A DNA stretch of 64,000 bases from assembly GCF_000007825.1 (NCBI RefSeq), contig NC_004722.1, positions 4,070,501 through 4,134,500 of the forward strand, in the 5' to 3' direction. This document shows positions 26,541 through 33,588 of the stretch, in pieces. The stretch's first letter is position 1, and every line of letters starts with the position of its first letter. The translations under genes and the position numbers were made by a program. Source of the stretch: Bacillus cereus ATCC 14579. GTDB lineage: Bacteria; Bacillota; Bacilli; Bacillales; Bacillaceae_G. The notes under the pieces were generated by a model that was given only the letters and a program-made list of their open reading frames with translations, made no database searches and had not been told where the DNA came from.

Positions 26541-27494
26541 CTACTTTGCATAATAAATCAATTGTTGCGATGACTCATCAATCATCACTTGTTGATTATA
26601 TGCTAAATAGTCCAATTGTCCAACCGTTTCTGAAATAGTAAGTGGTAATTGTTCTTTATATAATACCGGAAATAGTTTTACACATACTTCAAATGCTGTC
26701 ATTGGTTTTTCCTTTAATAACTCAAGCACTTTAAAAGCACGTGTTTCTTGCTTTTGTAATCTCGTTTCAATAAGTTGTTTCACATTTAGAACATCTTCCC
26801 CATGCCCTGATAAAATGCGTGAAATATTCATTTCGCTTAAACGCTGTAATGTTTGATTATATTGTAGTAATGGGCGTGCCCGCTCTGTTTGCCCTTCATA
26901 TGGCGGTTCTAGTATTGGATTCGAAGAAATATGACTAATGAGAGCATCTCCACCAATTAATATTCCATCAGATTCTCTATATAAAGAAATATGAGTAGAA
27001 GCATGACCTGGTGTTTCAAGTACTGTAAATCCAGGCAAAGAATCAATACGATCTCCTTCTCTCACAGTATGCGTTAACGATCTATTACAAGAATATTTAA
27101 GTGTCCTCGTCGTCAATAACGACTCGTCTTTCAAAAATGCTGCTGGCACACCAAACTGTAAGGCTGTCTCTCTAAAAAATTCATGATACCGCTTTAAAAA
27201 TTCTGGATTTTGTGTAATCCAAGGCTCATTCCAAGGATGTCCAATAATATTCGTCTTCTCAGAAAATATATTTAAAAGTCCACAATGATCTGCATGATGA
27301 TGCGTAATGACTACTGTTTCAATATCTTCTATCGTATGTCCTAATGCACCTAATTGACTTTCTAACGCATTCCTTGCCTCTTCTGTATTCGTCCCTGTAT
27401 CAATTAATGTTAATGTCTCCCCCTCAACTAAAAACACATTCACAGTTTCCACTGCAAATGGTACAGGAATCTCCATTCGGTGAATCGCCGTCAT
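26541..27494 (-). CDS. yqjP: Metallo-beta-lactamase fold hydrolase YqjP
   Basis: A 317-residue MBL-fold protein with the metal signature THHHADHCG, then GHASTHISLY, GGDAL and SGHGEDV supplying the remaining ligands, and a C-terminal winged-helix-like extension (KPMTAFEVCVKLFPVLY). I start at MTAIHRME (27494) after GGGGGGCTAAGC; the longer frame runs into the divergent proC promoter. It forms a pair with yqjQ. The biological substrate is unknown. Confidence 0.88.
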   Translation of the reverse strand: MTAIHRMEIPVPFAVETVNVFLVEGETLTLIDTGTNTEEARNALESQLGALGHTIEDIETVVITHHHADHCGLLNIFSEKTNIIGHPWNEPWITQNPEFLKRYHEFFRETALQFGVPAAFLKDESLLTTRTLKYSCNRSLTHTVREGDRIDSLPGFTVLETPGHASTHISLYRESDGILIGGDALISHISSNPILEPPYEGQTERARPLLQYNQTLQRLSEMNISRILSGHGEDVLNVKQLIETRLQKQETRAFKVLELLKEKPMTAFEVCVKLFPVLYKEQLPLTISETVGQLDYLAYNQQVMIDESSQQLIYYAK

Positions 27495-27659
27495 GCTTAG
27501 CCCCCCTGTCTCTTTCCGGTTCAAAAATGAATACTTCTTCAGTTTACAACTTCTATATATATTTGTCATTATTTTCAGATAAAAAGAGGTGTTTCCTATA
27601 AAAAAACGAATGTATGTACATTTATAAGAATTTCTAACCAAAATTAAAGGAGGAACATC

Positions 27660-28499
27660 ATGTCTATTCAAAACATTTCCTTTCTCGGTGCAGGCTCTAT
27701 TGCCGAAGCTATTATTGGTGGCTTGTTACATGCAAATGTCGTTAAAGGTGAACAAATTACTGTAAGTAATCGTTCTAACGAGACAAGATTACAAGAGCTA
27801 CATAAAAAATACGGTGTCAAAGGTACTCATAATAAAAAAGAATTACTTACTGATGCAAATATTCTTTTTCTAGCAATGAAACCAAAGGATGTTGCAGAGG
27901 CGCTTACCCCTTTTAAAGAATACATAAATAATAACGTGCTTATTATTTCATTACTAGCAGGTGTTTCTACTGACTCAATTAGAAAACTACTTCAAAAAGA
28001 CGTTCCAATTATTCGTGCAATGCCAAATACCTCCGCAGCCATTTTAAAATCAGCTACCGCTATCTCCCCTTCAAAACATGCAACAGCGGAGCATATTCGC
28101 ACTGCAACATCTTTATTTGAAACGATTGGTCTCGTCTCTGTTGTAGAGGAAGAAGATATGCATGCTGTCACTGCATTATCCGGAAGTGGACCTGCTTATA
28201 TTTATTACGTAGTGGAAGCTATGGAAGAAGCTGCAAAAAAAATTGGTTTAAAAGAAGATGTTGCAAAATCACTTATTCTTCAAACGATGATTGGTGCTGC
28301 TGAAATGCTAAAAGCAAGTGACAAACACCCTTCTATTTTGAGAAAGGAAATTACTTCTCCTGGTGGAACTACCGAAGCAGGTATTGAAGTATTACAAGAA
28401 CATAAATTTCAACAAGCACTTATTTCTTGTATTACACAGGCAACGAAACGATCACATAATCTTGGAAAAACATTAGAACAACTAACAAAAGAAAAATAG
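27660..28499 (+). CDS. proC: Pyrroline-5-carboxylate reductase
   Basis: A 279-residue NAD(P)H enzyme for the last step of proline synthesis. The Rossmann motif FLGAGSIAEAIIGGL is at the N-terminus, and SGSGPAYIYYVVEAM plus TSPGGTTEAGIEVL form the active-site region. Its position opposite yqjP suggests the YqjO (ProI) paralogue of B. subtilis. Strong AAAGGAGGAAC ribosome site. A terminator follows. Confidence 0.94.
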   Translation: MSIQNISFLGAGSIAEAIIGGLLHANVVKGEQITVSNRSNETRLQELHKKYGVKGTHNKKELLTDANILFLAMKPKDVAEALTPFKEYINNNVLIISLLAGVSTDSIRKLLQKDVPIIRAMPNTSAAILKSATAISPSKHATAEHIRTATSLFETIGLVSVVEEEDMHAVTALSGSGPAYIYYVVEAMEEAAKKIGLKEDVAKSLILQTMIGAAEMLKASDKHPSILRKEITSPGGTTEAGIEVLQEHKFQQALISCITQATKRSHNLGKTLEQLTKEK

Positions 28500-28535
28500 A
28501 AAAAGGAGCTCAAGTTTATTTGAGCTCCTTTTTCT
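28499..28535. terminator. Bidirectional terminator proC/sdaAA
   Basis: An AAAAAGGAGCTCAA/TTGAGCTCCTTTTT stem lies between convergent genes. Confidence 0.9.
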
Positions 28536-28545
28536 ATAATTACAC

Positions 28546-29424
28546 TTAGTTATTGTTCTTCCCAAAAATCTCTTCTTGCAGGCGACGACCAGTCGGCGTT
28601 GCTGCAAGTCCACCTTCTGCTGTTTCACGAAGTGCTACTGGCATCGTTTGTCCGATTCTAAACATTGCCTCAATTACTTCATCACATGGAATTGTACTCG
28701 TTACACCAGCTAATGCTAAATCTGCTGAAATCATCGCATTCGCAGCTCCTGCTGCATTACGTTTTACACAAGGTACTTCTACAAGTCCTGCAACAGGATC
28801 ACACACTAAACCAAGCATGTTCTTTAATGAAATTGCCATCGCTGTAGCTGCTTGATCTTGTGTTCCACCAGCCATCTCAACTGCAGCTGCAGCCGCCATT
28901 CCACTTGCTGAACCAACTTCAGCTTGGCATCCTCCCGCTGCACCAGAAATACAAGCGTTATTCGCAACAACCATACCGAAAGCTCCTGCTGTAAATAAGA
29001 ATTCAATCATTTCTTCACGTGTAGGCTGCAATTTTTCTCTTAGTGCAAATAGTACACCTGGCACTGTTCCAGCAGAACCTGCTGTTGGTGTTGCACAAAT
29101 AATTCCCATCGCTGCGTTTACTTCATTTGTTGCAACAGCTTTGCTTACTGCATCCAAAATCGTATCTCCAGATAAGCCTTTTCCGCTCTTCATATACGCT
29201 TGAACTTTTACAGCATCTCCACCAGTTAAACCAGTTGGTGATTTCACGCCGCGAATACCACGTTCTACTGCTTGCTCCATCCCGACTAAGTTCTTTTCCA
29301 TACCAGCAATTACTTCTTCACGTGAAATACTTCTTGTTTCCATTTCACATTGAATCATAATTTCTGCGATTTTTACATTTTGTTCTTTAGCTTGCGCCAC
29401 TAGTTCCGCTGCGTTCCGAAACAT
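28546..29424 (-). CDS. sdaAA: L-serine dehydratase alpha subunit
   Basis: A 292-residue iron-sulfur serine dehydratase subunit making pyruvate and ammonia from serine. Cluster cysteines are in CATPTAGSAG, CISGAAGGCQAEVGSASG and CDPVAGLVEVPC. I start at MFRNAAEL (29424) after GGGGGGAC. The beta subunit gene lies 18 bp upstream, so the two form a heteromeric enzyme from one mRNA. Confidence 0.95.
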   Translation of the reverse strand: MFRNAAELVAQAKEQNVKIAEIMIQCEMETRSISREEVIAGMEKNLVGMEQAVERGIRGVKSPTGLTGGDAVKVQAYMKSGKGLSGDTILDAVSKAVATNEVNAAMGIICATPTAGSAGTVPGVLFALREKLQPTREEMIEFLFTAGAFGMVVANNACISGAAGGCQAEVGSASGMAAAAAVEMAGGTQDQAATAMAISLKNMLGLVCDPVAGLVEVPCVKRNAAGAANAMISADLALAGVTSTIPCDEVIEAMFRIGQTMPVALRETAEGGLAATPTGRRLQEEIFGKNNN

Positions 29425-29442
29425 GGTGTGTCCCCCCTGCAA

Positions 29443-30102
29443 TTATTCCATAATAGTTACTTGACAAATATTTTGTTGCGCTTTTATTTCTTCAATTACT
29501 TCATCTGCTAATAATTCATCTGTTTCAATGACCATAAGCGCTCTTCTTCCTTTTTCTTTACGAGAAACACTCATTGTGCTAATGTTAATCTCATGTTTCG
29601 CAAGGATTGAAGCTACCGCTGCAATAGCACCGAAGCGATCGTTATTTACAATAAGTAGTGCTGGGCTCGTGCCTGATAATTGAAGATCGAATCCGTTTAA
29701 TTCTACAACTTCAATTTTACCGCCACCAATTGAGCAAGCAACAACTTCAATTTCATCTTCACCTTTATACAAACGAATTCTCGCTGTATTTGGGTGAGGT
29801 GCATTGGCATCTTCTTCAATGAATTCCACTTCAATTTCGCGCTCTTTTGCTATTTCTAGCGCCTCTGGAATACGTAAGTCATCTGTTTCAAATCCTAATA
29901 TTCCACCGATTAGTGCTACATCCGTACCATGCCCTCGATACGTCTTTGCAAATGATCCATATAACGAAATGCTTACTCTTTCTGGTTCATGACGAAACAG
30001 CTGGCGAGCAACTTGCCCCATTCTTGCTGCGCCTGCTGTATGTGAACTTGATGGTCCAATCATAACTGGACCGATAATATCAAATACTGAGCGATACTTC
30101 AT
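29443..30102 (-). CDS. sdaAB: L-serine dehydratase beta subunit
   Basis: A 219-residue partner of sdaAA. The N-terminal domain has the family opening YRSVFDIIGPVMIGPSSSHT. The C-terminal ACT-like domain (from about residue 145, FGAIAAVASILAKHEINIST) is likely regulatory. Start at the second of two ATGs, five bases after GGGGGAG. A decayed membrane-protein gene lies directly upstream in the same direction. Confidence 0.94.
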   Translation of the reverse strand: MKYRSVFDIIGPVMIGPSSSHTAGAARMGQVARQLFRHEPERVSISLYGSFAKTYRGHGTDVALIGGILGFETDDLRIPEALEIAKEREIEVEFIEEDANAPHPNTARIRLYKGEDEIEVVACSIGGGKIEVVELNGFDLQLSGTSPALLIVNNDRFGAIAAVASILAKHEINISTMSVSRKEKGRRALMVIETDELLADEVIEEIKAQQNICQVTIME

Positions 30103-30149
30103 CATAACTCCCCCTAAACCTCTATGAAAAAATTTATTCTACTATTCTA

Positions 30150-30690
30150 TTAAGCTGCTACATCTGTCGCTTTTCCAGTTGTACCACGAATTTGTTCTGC
30201 TGTACGAATTGGATAGTTTTTGAATAAAAGTAATCCAATATAACCTGAAATAATACCAGTTATCATAATACATAAGAATCTTAGCATTATTTTCATTTAA
30301 AAATGATACAAGATAATCCAGAATAAAGTCTGGTAGCAATCCAAAGTTTAACACAGAAGCCATTGCAAGCATAGCATAAACAAGTGATATAACCATTGCT
30401 AATGCAGCTAAATTTGCACCCGCTATTCCGCCTAGACTACCTGCTGATGTTCTGAACTCTTTTAAAGAGTGGTATACCAATTAAATCTCCACTACCTTAT
30501 TAATAAAAAGCTTCTACTAAGGAACTCGCAATAGCTACACTTGCTAATCATATCGTTTAGCTAAAAAGTGAAAAAGACTTATGACAAATAATAGTAATAT
30601 CTTTCCTATTATAATTCTCGTGTTACTCTCTCATGATTTAGTCAACTTCACTTGTTACGATAATGACTAAAATACATGCGACTTATCATA
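30150..30690 (-). pseudogene. Decayed membrane-protein (possible transporter) gene
   Basis: Fragments of a hydrophobic protein read in several frames on the minus strand. From the 5' side: RIIIGKILLLFVISLFHFLA, then VAIASSLVEAF, then KEFRTSAGSLGGIAGANLAA to FLNENNAKI, and after a shift near 30274-30280 LCIMITGIISGYIGLLLFKN and a tail ending ATDVAA. At least two shifts and stops interrupt it. The family is not recognised; a role in serine uptake would be a guess based on the sdaAB neighbour. Confidence 0.65.
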
Positions 30691-30941
30691 AATTATAATC
30701 TGCCCTCATTATAGCTTGTTTTTTATAAAACGCTTACTTTTGTTGAATTTTAAAAGTTCTGAATAAAAGTCCATTTCTGCTATTTGTATCACTTGTATGT
30801 CATCTGACTTATATAACAGTTTTTCTAAATAATCATTATTTCGTATTTTTATCCTATATATTCAAACCATCCTAATTTTCTGTATCATCCAAGTATAAGT
30901 ATAAAATAATAACAGTTTTATTTTTAAATTTTTTTAGACAT
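30691..30941. other. Intergenic, no gene seen
   Basis: AT-rich sequence upstream of the decayed gene. I see no open frame with a ribosome site and no clear structured element. Confidence 0.5.
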
Positions 30942-30973
30942 AAAAAAATGGTAACCCGCTGTTACCATTTTTT
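30942..30973 (-). terminator. Terminator after rnz
   Basis: An AAAAATGGTAAC/GTTACCATTTTT stem with a CCGCT loop region, just past the rnz stop. Confidence 0.88.
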
Positions 30974-30982
30974 ACAAAATAA

Positions 30983-31906
30983 TTATTTTTCTACTGGGAA
31001 TGATTTCAAATCTGTCGCTATTTCTGTATTAGAAAACAACTCTCTAGCCTCTTTCAATAATTCCTTATATGTATCTCCTTGATAGCGAGAACTAATGTGA
31101 GTTAATATTAGTCGCTTCGCATTTGCCTGAAGTGCAATGCTCGCAGCTTGCTTAGATGTAGAATGAAAATAATCATACGCTTGTTGCTCATCTTCTGCTG
31201 CGAAAGTCGCTTCATGGACAAGTACATCTGCATCTTGCGCAAGCTCCCTACTCGCTTCGCAATATCGCGTATCACCTAAGATAGTAATAATTCTTCCTTT
31301 TTGAGGTGGGCCGATAAACTCATTTCCATTTAATATCGTGCCATCCTCTAATTCAACTACTTCACCATCTTTTAAACGTTTAAAGATTGGACCTGGTTTC
31401 ACACCCATCTCAAGCAACTTATCAACTAAAAGAGCACCTTGTATATCTTTCTCTACAATACGATATCCAAAGCATTCTATACCGTGTGACAATCTTTTCG
31501 TTTCTACATAAAATTCATTATCTTCAAATACGGTACCTTCTTCTGTTATCTCCACAACTTCAAGTGGATATTTCACATGTGTCGTACTTACCGATAATGC
31601 CACTTCAATAAATTGTTTAATTCCTTTCGGTCCATACACCGTTAAAGGCGTAGTTCCTCCTTGAAATGAACGGCTACCTAATAAACCAGGCAATCCAAAA
31701 ATATGATCGCCATGTAAATGCGTAATAAATATTTTTTCAATGCGGCGCGGACGTACAGATGTATGTAATATTTGATGTTGCGTGGCCTCACCACAATCAA
31801 ATAACCAAGTTTGTCCTCGTTCTTCTAACAATTGTAAAGCAATTGCTGAAACGTTCCTTCCTTTTGAAGGAACACCTGCACCAGTTCCTAAAAATACAAA
31901 TTCCAC
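30983..31906 (-). CDS. rnz: Ribonuclease Z
   Basis: A 307-residue tRNA 3'-processing endonuclease of the MBL fold. The zinc signature THLHGDHIFGLPG puts H63, H65, D67 and H68 in place. GDTRYC, VHEATF and LTHISSRY supply other ligands. Length fits the short (ElaC/RNase Z-S) form. It is the yqjK equivalent in the conserved yqj region. Confidence 0.95.
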   Translation of the reverse strand: MEFVFLGTGAGVPSKGRNVSAIALQLLEERGQTWLFDCGEATQHQILHTSVRPRRIEKIFITHLHGDHIFGLPGLLGSRSFQGGTTPLTVYGPKGIKQFIEVALSVSTTHVKYPLEVVEITEEGTVFEDNEFYVETKRLSHGIECFGYRIVEKDIQGALLVDKLLEMGVKPGPIFKRLKDGEVVELEDGTILNGNEFIGPPQKGRIITILGDTRYCEASRELAQDADVLVHEATFAAEDEQQAYDYFHSTSKQAASIALQANAKRLILTHISSRYQGDTYKELLKEARELFSNTEIATDLKSFPVEK

Positions 31907-32095
31907 TTTCTTTCCTCCAGCTCTAAATATACTCTATCTCTCATCTTACGGAATGTTATTTCAAATGGCAAATTGAATTTACATAACCAAACATCTAGAC
32001 AACTATATAACACGAACATTATACTCAAAAAATTTAGCTATCGTTCGTGTTTTGTGTTAAAATAATTATACTACATTTTAAGGGAGCGTTTTATT

Positions 32096-32347
32096 ATGAA
32101 AGAAGTATTTCGTTTACAAACTGATTTTTCATCTTCATTTGATCGCTGGGTAAGTTCTTTCGTGTCTGATCACCCAGCACAATTAGAATGGACAACTTTA
32201 AAGGAATTAATCCATGAATATACAACATCACATACAAATGATACGTTACCAGCATATATTTCTTCAGCTTTAACATATTACGCCCAACGCGTTTCAACTA
32301 CAAACAGTTCAGAGATTGTTATTTTTGAAAACCCTACAATCTCGTAA
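32096..32347 (+). CDS. Hypothetical protein, 83 residues
   Basis: A soluble small protein without signal or membrane segment. Distinctive parts are FSSSFDRWVSSFVSDHPAQL and a C-terminal IVIFENPTIS. It has an AAGGGAGCG ribosome site and a promoter-like AATTATACT about 25 bases upstream. A weak terminator hairpin (AAAAAGCACTG/CAGTGTTTTTT) follows. Family unknown to me; expression as a gene is well supported by its signals. Confidence 0.7.
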   Translation: MKEVFRLQTDFSSSFDRWVSSFVSDHPAQLEWTTLKELIHEYTTSHTNDTLPAYISSALTYYAQRVSTTNSSEIVIFENPTIS

Positions 32348-32381
32348 TCTATAATAAAAAAGCACTGGTTACAGTGTTTTT

Positions 32382-32921
32382 TTATTTATACTTATTTAAC
32401 AAATGATCATATTCCATCCAAAAGTCGGTATACATACTTCGCTCAAACTCATCTAAAATTATCTTCTCACTTGATTTATTGAATAATTCTTTTGCCTGTA
32501 GCGCAAAAGAAACAATTTGTTTTCTATATTCATTTTCATTTACTTCTATATGAAGCCCTTCATAGTATATAGCCTTTTGATCAGTAGAAATAACTTTGAC
32601 AAAATCCTTTAAAACCACATTTTCACCTATATGGTTTATAGTCCAATGAATTGAAATTGGGCATCCTAACATGAGCATAGTGCCACATCCGTGCAAAATA
32701 AGCCCCTCTTCATTTTCAATATCACAAATATATTCTTTATCTAAAGTTCGTAACAAAGCTAAAGCTGATTCACTTATTCCCCATTCCTCATCCATACCTG
32801 TTTGTGTAATAATCGTTCCATCCACATTTAAATAAATTTCCCCGTGAGAACATAAATCTTCCTGCTCATTAAACAACCACTTTTGATTCTCAATATTTAT
32901 AATAAAATTTTGTGGTCCCAT
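32382..32921 (-). CDS. Hypothetical protein, 179 residues
   Basis: A soluble acidic protein with no signal peptide. Segments NFIINIENQKWLFNEQEDLC, GCGTMLMLGCPISIHWTINH and a C-terminal helical part. I do not recognise a family; the shape (beta-rich N-terminal part, helical tail) recalls immunity-type or DUF families but this is not evidence. Ribosome site AAGGGGAA precedes the start. It lies alone, upstream of the magnesium leader and divergent from it. Confidence 0.65.
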   Translation of the reverse strand: MGPQNFIINIENQKWLFNEQEDLCSHGEIYLNVDGTIITQTGMDEEWGISESALALLRTLDKEYICDIENEEGLILHGCGTMLMLGCPISIHWTINHIGENVVLKDFVKVISTDQKAIYYEGLHIEVNENEYRKQIVSFALQAKELFNKSSEKIILDEFERSMYTDFWMEYDHLLNKYK

Positions 32922-33084
32922 TACAAATTCCCCTTTTATAAAAATATTTATTTTTCATATTATTTATAATCAATATCATACATTTCATCCCACATATCTA
33001 TTATAAATCCGTTTAATATTTTAAAAACACAGATAAAAAAGATATTGACACTACAATTTTACAGTGCTAACATTCAACATGTAA

Positions 33085-33260
33085 TTGAATATGGTCTCTG
33101 TTAGGTGAGGCTCCTGTATAGAGAAACGCTGCTGCCCAAAAATGTCGAGAGACGCCAATGGGTCAACAGGAAAGGTCGGAATGAAGGCCTTTTTTAATGT
33201 AGCTGGTTTCAGTACCTATGCTATACAGTGCTAAAACTCAACGAGGGAGAGGTGCATGTA
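33085..33260 (+). promoter_or_regulatory. M-box (ykoK) magnesium riboswitch
   Basis: The conserved M-box landmarks follow in order: GTTAGGTGAGGCTCCTGTAT, AGAAACGCTGCTGCCC, AAAAATGTCGA, GACGCCAATGGGTCAACAG, a variable hairpin AAGGTCG/AAGGCCTT, AATGTAGCTGG, CCTATGCTATACAGTGCTAAA and CTCAACGA. In Bacillus it binds Mg2+ and promotes termination ahead of Mg transport genes. The terminator at 33337-33370 and an MgtA-type ATPase follow. Confidence 0.96.
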
Positions 33261-33336
33261 TTTTGTCATACACAAAAACTGTTTTTATTTATGTCTACTA
33301 ACAGTCTTTGTTGTGGACTCTTTTAACTGCGAATTC

Positions 33337-33370
33337 AGACCTTTACTCGTTTTGAGTAAAGGTCTTTTTA
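33337..33370 (+). terminator. M-box riboswitch terminator
   Basis: An AGACCTTTACTC/GAGTAAAGGTCT perfect 12-bp stem followed by TTTTTAC, about 80 bases after the aptamer and 220 bases before mgtA. Confidence 0.9.
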
Positions 33371-33433
33371 CGTCTATATGCACCTTACTATGAAACAAAC
33401 ATAGCATATTCAGAAACTACTAAATTGTACGGA

Positions 33434-33530
33434 GGTGAGGAACAGTTGGCAATTGATGATTCGGCCCAGATACCCATACGTTTTACATTCATATTTCATC
33501 ATGTAGGTAGGAAAGAAACTGTTCCTCACC
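33434..33530 (+). repeat. 14-bp stem enclosing a leader ORF
   Basis: Perfect inverted repeat GGTGAGGAACAGTT (33434-33447) and AACTGTTCCTCACC (33517-33530), past the M-box terminator. The 5' arm covers the leader ORF's ribosome site and the first bases of its TTG. Part of the 3' arm (GTTCCTC) is also complementary to the mgtA ribosome site GAGGAAC (33577-33583), so two mutually exclusive pairings are possible. Confidence 0.8.
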
Positions 33531-33541
33531 ATTTCAAATAG
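33446..33541 (+). CDS. Putative 31-residue leader peptide of mgtA
   Basis: A short ORF with a near-consensus ribosome site GGAGGTG eight bases before TTG. It encodes a peptide opening MAIDDSAQIPIRF (initiator shown as Met), continuing TFIFHHVGRKETVP and ending HHFK, with the stop 48 bases before the mgtA ATG. It holds an Asp-Asp pair and two prolines, features that matter in the enterobacterial mgtL leader. It lies entirely within the 14-bp stem region, so its translation would remodel that stem. Existence as a translated peptide is inferred; chance is possible but the ribosome site is the best in the region. Confidence 0.55.
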   Translation: MAIDDSAQIPIRFTFIFHHVGRKETVPHHFK

Positions 33542-33557
33542 TTAGGTAACAGATTGT

Positions 33558-33582
33558 TTCCTCCTTCATGACAGAGGAGGAA
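33558..33582 (+). promoter_or_regulatory. Hairpin masking the mgtA ribosome site
   Basis: TTCCTCC (33558-33564) can pair with the mgtA Shine-Dalgarno GGAGGAA (33576-33582) across an 11-base loop. It would lower translation initiation unless opened. Confidence 0.6.
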
Positions 33583-33588
33583 CTACCG

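Noticed and set aside
30142..30480. 112-residue membrane protein as an intact gene
   Set aside because: It starts at a TTG without a ribosome site and loses its hydrophobic pattern after a frameshift; upstream and downstream remnants continue in other frames.
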